Positions 49,347 through 56,895 of a DNA stretch of 64,000 nucleotides are shown in pieces. This stretch comes from VXNE01 sp965248075 (GTDB lineage Bacteria; Pseudomonadota; Gammaproteobacteria; Pseudomonadales; Azotimanducaceae): positions 186,001 through 250,000 of the forward strand of contig CBDFIL010000003.1 in the NCBI GenBank assembly GCA_965248075.1, in the 5' to 3' direction. The position numbers and the translations under genes are program-made. The notes beneath the pieces were generated by a model, which did no database searches, was not told the origin of the DNA, and worked only from the letters and a program-made list of their open reading frames with translations. The stretch's first letter is position 1, and each line of letters opens with the position of its first letter.

Positions 49347-50549
49347 GTGAAGCGACTCCGCATGGGCCTCGTCGGCGGCGGCGAAGGGGCCTTCATCGGC
49401 CCCGTCCACCGCATGGCGGCGGAACTCGACGGGACGATCGAACTGGTCTGCGGTGCGTTCTCGAGCGACCCCGATCGGTCGAAGCGCTCCGGCGCCGACC
49501 TGTACGGGCTCCCCACGTCGCGCTGCTACGGCAGTTTCGACGAGATGTTCCGCTCCGAAGCCGCGCTCGGCGAGGACGAGCGCATGCACTTCGTCGCCAT
49601 CGCGGTGCCGAACCACCTGCACTTCCCGGTCGCGCGGGCCGCGCTGGCGGCCGGTTTTCATGTCATGTCGGACAAGCCGGCCACGTTTGACCTCGCCGAA
49701 GCCCGCACGCTTGCGGCGCAGGTCGCCGAAACCGGCCTGCTGTTCGGACTCACCTACAACTACACCGGCTACCCGATGGTGAAAGAAGCCAGGCACCTGG
49801 TCCGGGCGGGCGCCTTCGGCGAGGTCCGACGCATCGTGGTGGAGTACATCCAGGGTTGGCTCGCGCAACCCGTCGAACACGACGGCAACAGGCAGGCCGA
49901 GTGGCGTACCGACCCCGCGCGCTCGGGGCCGGCGGGATGCATCGGCGACATCGGCACCCACGCCGAGAATCTCGCCGCGTATGTCACCGACCTGCGCATG
50001 ACCGCACTCTGCGCCGACCTGACGGCTTTCGTGCCCGGCAGACGCCTCGACGACGACGGCAACGTGCTGCTGCGCTTCGACAACGGCGCGCGCGGCGTGC
50101 TGTTCGCAAGCCAAGTCGCGGTGGGCGAGGAGAACGGGCTGAAACTCCGCGTCTACGGGGAACGGGGCGGCCTCGAGTGGTCGCAGATGGAACCGAATTC
50201 GCTCATCGTGCGCTGGCCCGACCGTCCGGCGGAACTGCGCCGCACCGGCGGAGCGGGGGTGAGCGCGGCGGCTGCTGCCGCGACACGTCTGCCGGCCGGC
50301 CACCCCGAGGGCTTCCTGGAAGCGTTCGCCACGCTCTATCGCAACTTTGCCGCAACTTTGCGCGCGCACCTTGACGGCCGGCGCCCGGACGAAGCGGCCA
50401 CGGACTTTCCGACGCTCGCCGACGGCATCCGTGGCATGGCCTTCGTCGAGACCGTGGTCGAGAGTGCCCGACGTGGCGGCTGGGTCGACTTCCCGGACGT
50501 CGCCGCGTCCCCGCACCACACTTCGCAATCCGAGCAGGGAGCAGCATGA
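49347..50549 (+). CDS. Gfo/Idh/MocA-family oxidoreductase, second paralog
   Basis: ~400-aa oxidoreductase. Rossmann motif MGLVGGGEGAFIGPVHRMAA, FHVMSDKPATFDLAEARTLA with the catalytic Lys, GPAGCIGDIGTHAENLAAYV and TRLPAGHPEGFLEAFATLYR. Its sequence is only distantly related to the neighbour at 48121, so the two probably act on different steps. GTG at 49347 or ATG at 49362 are possible starts. Its stop overlaps the next start (ATGA). Confidence 0.92.
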   Translation: MKRLRMGLVGGGEGAFIGPVHRMAAELDGTIELVCGAFSSDPDRSKRSGADLYGLPTSRCYGSFDEMFRSEAALGEDERMHFVAIAVPNHLHFPVARAALAAGFHVMSDKPATFDLAEARTLAAQVAETGLLFGLTYNYTGYPMVKEARHLVRAGAFGEVRRIVVEYIQGWLAQPVEHDGNRQAEWRTDPARSGPAGCIGDIGTHAENLAAYVTDLRMTALCADLTAFVPGRRLDDDGNVLLRFDNGARGVLFASQVAVGEENGLKLRVYGERGGLEWSQMEPNSLIVRWPDRPAELRRTGGAGVSAAAAAATRLPAGHPEGFLEAFATLYRNFAATLRAHLDGRRPDEAATDFPTLADGIRGMAFVETVVESARRGGWVDFPDVAASPHHTSQSEQGAA

Positions 50550-51601
50550 AGACGCTCAAGGGTCCCGCGATATTCCTGGCCCAGTTCATGGCCGACGCAG
50601 ACCCGTTCGATAACATCGAGTCGATGTCGCGCTGGGCGGCAAGCCTCGGTTTCGTCGGCATCCAGGTACCGATCGGAAATCCCCGTTTCATCGACGTGGC
50701 CCGCGCTGCCGAGAGCCGTGTGTACTGCGACGAACTGCGCGGCCGCGTCGGCGAGCACGGCATCGAGATCACCGAGCTCTCCACGCACCTCGAAGGGCAA
50801 CTCGTCGCCGTGCATCCTGCCTACGATGCGCTCTTCGACGGCTTTGCCCCCGCGGCCCTGCGTGGCAAGCCTCGGGCACGGACGGAGTGGGCGATCGGGC
50901 AGGTGAAGCTCGCGGCGGCCGCCAGTCGGAACCTGGGGCTCAAGGCGCATGCCACGTTCTCCGGCGCCCTGCTCTGGCCGATGATGTACCCGTGGCCACA
51001 ACGACCCGCGGGCCTCGTGGACACCGGCTTCCAGGAACTCGCACGCCGCTGGCGCCCGATCCTCGACGTCTTCGAGGAACACGGCGTCGACTGCTGCTTC
51101 GAGATCCACCCCGGCGAGGATCTGCACGACGGCGTGACCTTCGAACGGTTCCTCGACGAGGTCGACAATCACCCGCGCGCGAACATCCTCTACGACCCCA
51201 GCCACTTCGTCCTGCAGCAACTGGACTACCTCGCCTTCATCGATATCTATCGCGAGCGCATCAAGATGTTCCACGTCAAGGATGCGGAGTTCCTGCCCAC
51301 CGGCAGGAGCGGCGTCTACGGCGGCTACCAGGACTGGGTCGACCGGCCCGGGCGGTTCCGTTCGCTCGGCGACGGCGCCGTCGACTTCCGCGGCATCTTC
51401 TCGAAGCTCACCGCCTGCGACTTCGATGGCTGGGCCGTGCTCGAGTGGGAGTGCTGCCTGAAACACCAGGAAGACGGCGCCCGGGAGGGTGCGGCCTTCA
51501 TTCGCGACCACATCATCCGCGTCACGGACAAGGCGTTCGACGATTTCGCGTCGTCCGGGGCCGACGACGCGACGAACCGGCAGTTACTCGGGCTCTCCTG
51601 A
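50546..51601 (+). CDS. Sugar phosphate isomerase/epimerase-family TIM-barrel protein, second paralog
   Basis: 351-aa TIM-barrel protein. Metal and substrate positions are probably in DCCFEIHPGEDLHDG, NILYDPSHFVLQQLDY, IKMFHVKDAEFLPT and GWAVLEWECC. It resembles 3-keto sugar and inosose isomerase/epimerase relatives. It is translationally coupled to the Gfo/Idh gene before it, mirroring the pair on the opposite strand. Confidence 0.9.
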   Translation: MKTLKGPAIFLAQFMADADPFDNIESMSRWAASLGFVGIQVPIGNPRFIDVARAAESRVYCDELRGRVGEHGIEITELSTHLEGQLVAVHPAYDALFDGFAPAALRGKPRARTEWAIGQVKLAAAASRNLGLKAHATFSGALLWPMMYPWPQRPAGLVDTGFQELARRWRPILDVFEEHGVDCCFEIHPGEDLHDGVTFERFLDEVDNHPRANILYDPSHFVLQQLDYLAFIDIYRERIKMFHVKDAEFLPTGRSGVYGGYQDWVDRPGRFRSLGDGAVDFRGIFSKLTACDFDGWAVLEWECCLKHQEDGAREGAAFIRDHIIRVTDKAFDDFASSGADDATNRQLLGLS

Positions 51602-51686
51602 CGGAAGGGGGCGCGAGAGGCCTCGGGGGCCACGGCGCAGCGGCGCTGGAGTACACTCGCGCGGTAGGTATACGGAGGCGACACCG

Positions 51687-52577
51687 ATGACTCCTGAAGA
51701 AATCCTCGCCCGCCCCGCCAGGGCACTCACGCAGGCACAACGGGAACACTACTTCGCGTACGGGTATCTCGGCGCGCCGGCGCTGGTGGATGCCGGCTGG
51801 CTCGCGCGGCTGAACGAACGGACCGCGCACTACGTGAAGGAGAGCCACCACGCGAATGACGACAAGCGCTTCGATCTCGAACCGGACCACGCACCGGACG
51901 CCCCGCGCATCCGACGGCTCAACTCCCCGGTCGACGTGGACGCGCTCTACTGGGAATTCGCCTCCGCCGGGCCGTTCGTGGACGTTGCCGAGGACCTGCT
52001 CGGGCCCGACATCAAGTTCCATCACTCGAAGCTCAACTTCAAGTGGAGCGGCGGCGGGGAAGAAGTGAAGTGGCACCAGGACATCCAGTTCTGGCCGCAC
52101 ACCAACTATGACGTCCTGACCGTCGGTGTCTACCTTGAGGACGTCGACGAACGCATGGCGCCGATGGGCGTGATCCCGAAGAGCCACCAGGGAACGCTCT
52201 ACGACCTCTACGACCACGACCGCAACTGGACCGGCAACATCCGCGACGAAGACCTTCCCGGGATCGATGCCGGGAGCGCCGGCTACATCCAGGGGCCGGC
52301 CGGGACCGTGACCGTACACAACTGCCGCTCCATCCACGGTTCACCGCCCAACTGGAGTGCCCGTCCGCGACCGCTTCTGCTGTGCGCCTACGCGGCGGCC
52401 GACGCGATTGCCATCACCGGTCTGGTCTCGCGCAGCCGACATGGCAACGAGATCGTCCGCGGCGAGCCGGCGCGCTGGGCGCGTTTCGACTCCCGGTCCT
52501 GCCTGATGCCACCTGACTGGGGCCGCGGCGGGCACAAGTCGATCTTTCAGCATCAGCAGAAGGAAGCGGCGGGCTGA
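51687..52577 (+). CDS. Phytanoyl-CoA dioxygenase-family protein
   Basis: 296-aa non-haem Fe(II)/2-oxoglutarate dioxygenase fold. The HxD motif is in VKWHQDIQFWPHTNYDVLTV, the distal His in TVHNCRSIHGSPPN, and an Arg follows in SARPRPLLL. The ATG has GGAGGCGACACCG upstream. It lies after the sugar isomerase/oxidoreductase pair and may hydroxylate or open the same compound class. Substrate unknown. Confidence 0.9.
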   Translation: MTPEEILARPARALTQAQREHYFAYGYLGAPALVDAGWLARLNERTAHYVKESHHANDDKRFDLEPDHAPDAPRIRRLNSPVDVDALYWEFASAGPFVDVAEDLLGPDIKFHHSKLNFKWSGGGEEVKWHQDIQFWPHTNYDVLTVGVYLEDVDERMAPMGVIPKSHQGTLYDLYDHDRNWTGNIRDEDLPGIDAGSAGYIQGPAGTVTVHNCRSIHGSPPNWSARPRPLLLCAYAAADAIAITGLVSRSRHGNEIVRGEPARWARFDSRSCLMPPDWGRGGHKSIFQHQQKEAAG

Positions 52578-52608
52578 GGCCTCCACAACGCAAGGAAACG
52601 CTGGCACG

Positions 52609-53376
52609 ATGCCCATCCTGGAACACGCAGTAGACCTCTACTACACGGAGGCAGGCACCGGCGACGCCATCCTGTTCTGCCACGGCGCCGGCGGCAACGC
52701 CGCAAGCTGGTTCAACCAGTTCGGCGCGTTCGCGCCCGACTACCGTTGCGTCGCCTACGACTGCCGGGGCTTCGGCCGTTCGGTCTGCACGGTGGAGGAG
52801 TTCGACGGATCGCAGTTCGGTGCCGACGCCGTCGCCCTGCTCGACCACCTCGAGATCGAGTCGGCCCACTTCGTCTGTCAGTCCATGGGCGGATGGACGG
52901 GGGTGCAGGTAGCCCTGAACCACCCCGGGCGCGTGCGCAAGCTCGTGCTCTCCGACACGATCGGTGGGATCGCGCTGCAGTCCGGGATCGACAGCATCCG
53001 CACACTGGGCGAACGGGTCGCGGATACCCGCCTCGCCAATGCCGCCATCGCCCAGAGCTTTCCGGAGAAGAACCCGGCGCTGGCATTCCTGTACGCGCAG
53101 ATCTCGGATTTCAACCGGCTGCCGCAGAGCGCCGTCGGCGGCTCGCTGTTCGACGAATCGATCCGCGTGCCGCTGGAACGCGCCCGGACGCTGACGCCGC
53201 CGATCCTCATCTTCTCCGGGACCGACGACGTGTTGTGGCCGCCCTACGTGCTCGAGGAACTCGCCGAGGCCCTGCCGACCGCCGAGCGCTTCGAGATCGA
53301 CTCCGGCCACTCGCCCTACTTCGAGAACCCGGAGGTGTTCAACCGGGTGCTGCGGGAGTTCCTCGAACGCATGTAG
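52609..53376 (+). CDS. Alpha/beta hydrolase
   Basis: 255-aa alpha/beta-fold hydrolase. Oxyanion hole ILFCHGAGGNAASWF, nucleophile elbow FVCQSMGGWTG (Ser in a QSMGG elbow), acid in IFSGTDDVLWPP and His in FEIDSGHSPYFENPE. Last gene of the rightward arm. Its stop codon is the first TAG of a palindromic repeat copy. Could hydrolyse a lactone or ester formed by the cluster's dehydrogenase; this is inference. Confidence 0.9.
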   Translation: MPILEHAVDLYYTEAGTGDAILFCHGAGGNAASWFNQFGAFAPDYRCVAYDCRGFGRSVCTVEEFDGSQFGADAVALLDHLEIESAHFVCQSMGGWTGVQVALNHPGRVRKLVLSDTIGGIALQSGIDSIRTLGERVADTRLANAAIAQSFPEKNPALAFLYAQISDFNRLPQSAVGGSLFDESIRVPLERARTLTPPILIFSGTDDVLWPPYVLEELAEALPTAERFEIDSGHSPYFENPEVFNRVLREFLERM

Positions 53377-53400
53377 GGGACGGGCTTGCCCCGTCCCGTG
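53374..53400. repeat. Palindromic repeat, partial copy 1
   Basis: TAGGGGACGGGCTTGCCCCGTCCCG; the core GACGGG-CTTGC-CCCGTC is a hairpin. It starts on the stop codon of the preceding hydrolase. The following ~33 bases (GTGCCACATTCGTGCACGC) resemble the next segment of the fuller copies, so this is a shortened copy. Confidence 0.8.
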
Positions 53401-53431
53401 CCACATTCGTGCACGCTCCCAGCGCGGGCGT

Positions 53432-53492
53432 TGTAGGGGACGGGCTTGTCCCGTCCCGTCCCGAAGGCTTGCACGAGCTCGACACGGGCGAC
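53432..53492. repeat. Palindromic repeat, copy 2, split by the intron-like element
   Basis: Reads TTGTAGGGGACGGGCTTG through GACACGGGCGAC, about 90 % identical over ~61 bp to copy 3 at 54332. The rest of the unit (GACAAGCGTCGCCCC) reappears at 54275-54289 on the far side of the element. This defines an exact insertion point in the repeat. Confidence 0.85.
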
Positions 53493-54274
53493 GCCGGGTG
53501 GCCGAGGGTGGTTGCCCACCCCCGGCTCCCGCAGATTCGGACGTGCCCAATTCGGGCATCCGGCTCCTCGAGCCGTGGTATCGCTACGCGCAACGCGCGC
53601 ACCCGCGAGCCGCCATTTCCGGCGGCTCCCCGCTACCTGCCGCACTTCCGTTGAGACGCTGATCTGGCTCGGTGGCCAAGGCGTCTGTCCGCCCGGCAGT
53701 CCATGATCCGATCCGCCGCTTCCCTCCGCCGGGTCCGTGGGGCGAGTTCCCCGACTTCATCGGTACTATCAGCGGACTCCGACTTCTCGACGCCCGTCCC
53801 GCCGCACTTCGTTTTCCTTCGCTTGGCGGTACCACTCGGTTGCCCTGTTCGCTCCCGCAGCATGGGCCCCGTACCCGCGGGCCTGGACTGATTTCTATCG
53901 CGGCCGTCCGCGCCGCGCGCTCCGGTGGAGACGTCAAGACCTCCCAGGTTCCTGGGCGACCCGTGCCTGCATGCCCCGCTCTCGGACCCCGGCGGAACCG
54001 CCAGCGCCAGGCCATCTCGGCGCCGCGATGCTGCCTTCCGCTCTTGTCACAGCGTCGGCTTCCGCGATGTATACGAATTTCGTGGCTCAATCACGCGGCC
54101 TGCAAGGCTGCCTGTGTACGCTTCGCAGACAGCGTCACCACTGCCCACGCAACACTCGGTTCCGGCTGGCTGGCCAACCTTGGCCGGACAGGACTCGCAC
54201 CTGCGGGGTCGCAAAGAAGGTTTCCGTCATGTCACAACATGCCTTCCCCCTTCACCAAGCTTCGCCTGGCGCAA
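53493..54274 (-). mobile_element. ORF-less group II intron-like retroelement (782 nt)
   Basis: Minus-strand ribozyme-like element. A domain V-like hairpin lies at 53566-53534: it begins GAGCCGGAUGCCCG, turns through a GAAU-like loop and closes GGGCACGUCCGAAUC, with the catalytic AGC triad near its 5' end and the CG bulge region. A domain VI-like hairpin follows at 53525-53502 (CCGGGGGUGG-GCAA-CCACCCUCGG) with no obvious bulged A. The 3' end is then 41 nt after domain V, as expected. The 5' end reads UUGCGCC, close to GUGYG. Comparison with the intact repeat at 54332-54411 shows precise insertion with no target duplication. There is no reverse transcriptase ORF; a short remnant may remain in the domain IV position. 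Confidence 0.8.
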
Positions 54275-54331
54275 GACAAGCGTCGCCCCTACGACGTCCC
54301 GTCCCGAATCAGCCGCAATCCCTGGCGGGGG

Positions 54332-54411
54332 TTGTAGGGGACGGGCTTGTCCCGTCGGGTGCCGAATTCATGCACGAGCTCGGCACGGGCGACGACAAGC
54401 GTCGCCCCCCG
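54332..54411. repeat. Palindromic repeat, intact copy 3
   Basis: TTGTAGGGGACGGGCTTGTC then CCGTCGGGTGCCGAATTC, then GCACGAGCTCGGCACGGGCG and ACGACAAGCGTCGCCCC. It contains two hairpins: GACGGG/CCCGTC and GGGCGAC-GACAAGC-GTCGCCC. It is the uninterrupted form of the copy that carries the intron-like element. Confidence 0.85.
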
Positions 54412-54415
54412 GATG

Positions 54416-54784
54416 TCAGCCGTGGGCCGCGGCCGCTTCGTCAAGGTAGTACGTGTTGCCGTCCGGATCCGCGAAGATCGCCATGTAGCCGCCCCATGGC
54501 TCGCGGGTGGGCGGACGTGTGAATACGACCCCCTTCTCCACGAGCGAGGCATGCGCCGTGTCCAGATCCTCGACGGTGAAACCGATCCCGGTGTGGCGCC
54601 CCACTTCCTCCCCCTCGGGCGCCTGCACGACCGCGAAGCTCGCGCCCGCACTGGCGAAGGACGCGTAGCCGAAGTCGGCGTCCGCGAAGTTCAGCGGTAG
54701 CCCGACGGTGTCCCGGAAAAACGCCACCGCACGATCCACATCCGAAACCGTGACGTTGACGTAGGAAAGGCGCAACTCAGACAT
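54416..54784 (-). CDS. VOC-superfamily (glyoxalase/dioxygenase fold) protein
   Basis: 122-aa single VOC domain: MSELRLSYVNVTVSDVDRAV, VGLPLNF, HTGIGFTVEDLDTAHASLVE and MAIFADPDGNTYYLDEA at the end. Possible metal-ligand positions are not complete enough to name a reaction (glyoxalase, fosfomycin resistance, dioxygenase). ATG at 54784 has AAGGAGAT upstream. It ends just after the repeat region. Confidence 0.88.
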   Translation of the reverse strand: MSELRLSYVNVTVSDVDRAVAFFRDTVGLPLNFADADFGYASFASAGASFAVVQAPEGEEVGRHTGIGFTVEDLDTAHASLVEKGVVFTRPPTREPWGGYMAIFADPDGNTYYLDEAAAAHG

Positions 54785-54865
54785 CGATATCTCCTTCCTG
54801 GTTGGGTGGCCGGGCCGCCCGGACACCCCGCTTCCGAGCCTGCCGCTCCGGACGGACCACAGGCA

Positions 54866-55204
54866 TCATCCGAGGCGCACGGCCGTACCGCTTGCGACGA
54901 GAAACACCATGCCCTTGCCACCGCCGCTGATCTCGCTGAAGTCGAGGTCGACCCCGACCACCGCGTCGGCGCCGAGCTCCGTCGCCTGCTCGGCGAGTTC
55001 CGTCAGGCAGGACTCCCGCGCCTCCCGCAGCGCCTTCTGATGCGTGCGGCTGCGGCCCCCGACGATGTCCCGGATGCCGCCGAGGATGTCGCGGAAGACA
55101 TTGATACCCAGGACACACTCCGCACTGACGATACCCAGGGTCTCCTCGATGTTGCGGTTCGGAACAGCGTGGGTCGTTGTCAGGTCGCTCAGCGTGACCG
55201 CCAT
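54866..55204 (-). CDS. YbjQ/UPF0145-family protein
   Basis: 112-aa putative heavy-metal-binding domain protein of the YbjQ family: HAVPNRNIEETLGIVSAECV, GINVFRDILGGIRDIVGGRS, QKALREARESCLTELAEQA and GADAVVGVDLDF. These proteins form pentamers in known structures; their role is unknown. ATG at 55204 has GAGGAGCC upstream. Confidence 0.9.
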   Translation of the reverse strand: MAVTLSDLTTTHAVPNRNIEETLGIVSAECVLGINVFRDILGGIRDIVGGRSRTHQKALREARESCLTELAEQATELGADAVVGVDLDFSEISGGGKGMVFLVASGTAVRLG

Positions 55205-55297
55205 GGGAGGCTCCTCGCAAAGGTTGCGACTATACCCACAAACGCACCGCGCCGGAGCCAGCCGCAAGCCCCGTTGCGAGAAATCCCGACCAGGCGG

Positions 55298-55326
55298 TTG
55301 CTACGCCAGGAGAGGGGTCCTACAAT
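55298..55326 (+). promoter_or_regulatory. Predicted sigma-70 promoter
   Basis: TTGCTA at 55298-55303 and TACAAT at 55321-55326 are 17 bp apart, the ideal spacing. Transcription should start around 55333. No long gene follows immediately; a terminator lies about 170 bp downstream. Confidence 0.65.
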
Positions 55327-55332
55327 CGCGCG

Positions 55333-55526
55333 CCCTCGCACCCCGGGAACCCAACGGCCATGCACCACAAGGCGCTGGACGTCTCCCTGACCGTCGACCT
55401 CCGGTCGATGGGCGGCGTGGTGTGCCCTGCCGCCATGGGCCGTTGGATCGGAGGCGCCGACACCGGGTAATTTCCGCGAACCGTTCGCAAGGAACCCCGA
55501 AGCGCCCCGAGCCTTCGGGGTTTTTT
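55333..55526 (+). ncRNA. Candidate ~190-nt transcript, possibly a small RNA or a short-ORF message
   Basis: Bounded by the predicted promoter and an intrinsic terminator. Inside is a 36-codon frame (ATG at about 55360 to TAA near 55470, starting MHHKALDVSLTVDLRSMGGV) with no Shine-Dalgarno sequence. I do not recognise it as 6S, SRP, tmRNA or RNase P RNA. It could be a regulatory RNA, a tiny protein gene or an attenuated leader of the MFS transporter gene 30 bp downstream. Confidence 0.45.
55505..55526 (+). terminator. Rho-independent terminator
   Basis: Hairpin CCCCGA-GCCT-TCGGGG followed by six T. It ends the short transcription unit and lies 32 bp before the MFS transporter start. Confidence 0.85.
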
Positions 55527-55557
55527 CGTTTACGGACCAGGTAACAGGCAAAAGAAG

Positions 55558-56895
55558 ATGTCACCGCCCACCGCCCCACGAGCTGGCCGACAACTGGAAC
55601 GCAACATCCAGCGCATGCTCGCCTTCTCGTTCCTGCAGGCGTTCATGGTGCTGATGCCCGTCATCGTGCTCTTTTTCGAGAGCCGCGGCCTGACGCTGTC
55701 GGAGGTTCTGCTGCTGCAGGCCTGGTTCGCGGTGCTCGTGCTGGTGTTCGAAGTGCCCTCCGGCTATCTCGCGGATCTCCTCGGCCGCAAGCGGACCTTG
55801 GTTGTCGGCGCCCTGTTCGGTGGCGTCGGTCATGCCGTGCTGCTCTTCGCCGAAGGGTTCTGGCAGCTGGCGATCTTCGAGGCGTGCCTCGCCGTCGGCT
55901 TCAGCCTGATGTCGGGGGCCAACCTCGCCCTGCTCTACGACACGGAACTCGCGCTGCGGGACACCGCCGGCCGGCGGCCCCGAGTCCCCAGGGCCGTCGG
56001 TCGGCTGTTCTTCATCCGCAACCTGTCCGAAGCGCTCGGAGCGTTCGCGTGCAGCCTGCTTCTGCTGTGGTCGATGGAGGCGGCCATGTACGCGCAGGTG
56101 GCGTCGGCCTGGGTCGCGTTCGCGCTCACCTTCGGTCTCGTCGAGCCGCCGCGCGAACGACTGCGGCACGACAGCCACGCCGGGAACCTCCGGGCCGTGC
56201 TGCGGCACCTCGTGGTGGACGATCGGATCCTGCGACTGACGTTCCTGGCGCTCTGCCTGTGGCCGTTGACGACCATGTTCGCCACCTGGCTCCTGCAGAA
56301 GCACTGGGAGGGCCAGGAGATCGATGTGCTCTGGTTCGGCTGCCTGTGGGGCGGGCTCACGCTCGTCGCCGCGGCGGCCGGAAAGTATGCGCTCGCGCTC
56401 GAGGTTCGCCTCGGGGCCACGGCGATGCTGCTGCTCGTCGGCTTCGCACCGGTCCTCGGCTACCTTGGCCTCGGCGGGCTCGGCGCTGTCGGAGGCGTGC
56501 TGGCGAGCACCGTGTTCTTCGCCTGCCGCGGTCTCGGCGACGTCGTGCTGCGCCAGGCGCTCAACAAGCGCGTGCCGAGCAGTTTCCGGGCCACCGCCAA
56601 TTCGTTCGCGAGCCTCGGCTTTCGCGGGGGCTTTGCGCTCACCGCGCCCGTCGTGGGCGCCGTGCTGGACCTGTGGGGCATGGGAACGACATTTCTGTTG
56701 CTGGCGCTCGGCAGCCTCGGCATCTGTGTCGCCCTGCTGCTACCGCTGGCGGTGGCCGTAGGGGGTTGCGGCCGGCCACGCCGGCGGATTCGGTGGCCCG
56801 GCTCTAAGAGCCCAGCCACTCCAGCCACCAGCCGTGCGGCGACGCCCTGGCCAGCAGTTCCGCCGCCGTCGCCGAGCCGTCCCAGTAGCGCGTGA
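55558..56895 (+). CDS. MFS transporter
   Basis: 445-aa major facilitator with about 12 helices. It shows GYLADLLGRKRTLVVGALFG, the conserved loop between helices 2 and 3. The last ~45 residues (GGCGRPRRRIRWPGSKSPAT onwards) are low-complexity and Pro/Ser/Arg-rich, not membrane helix. They overlap the convergent DUF2332 gene by 92 bp, so this tail is probably a run-on after the ancestral stop was lost. Substrate unknown. Confidence 0.85.
   Translation: MSPPTAPRAGRQLERNIQRMLAFSFLQAFMVLMPVIVLFFESRGLTLSEVLLLQAWFAVLVLVFEVPSGYLADLLGRKRTLVVGALFGGVGHAVLLFAEGFWQLAIFEACLAVGFSLMSGANLALLYDTELALRDTAGRRPRVPRAVGRLFFIRNLSEALGAFACSLLLLWSMEAAMYAQVASAWVAFALTFGLVEPPRERLRHDSHAGNLRAVLRHLVVDDRILRLTFLALCLWPLTTMFATWLLQKHWEGQEIDVLWFGCLWGGLTLVAAAAGKYALALEVRLGATAMLLLVGFAPVLGYLGLGGLGAVGGVLASTVFFACRGLGDVVLRQALNKRVPSSFRATANSFASLGFRGGFALTAPVVGAVLDLWGMGTTFLLLALGSLGICVALLLPLAVAVGGCGRPRRRIRWPGSKSPATPATSRAATPWPAVPPPSPSRPSSA

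Noticed and set aside
53672..54522. Several plus-strand frames of 170-260 codons in the repeat region
   Set aside because: They lie antisense to the intron-like element, have no motif, and their existence depends on the composition of a structured RNA.
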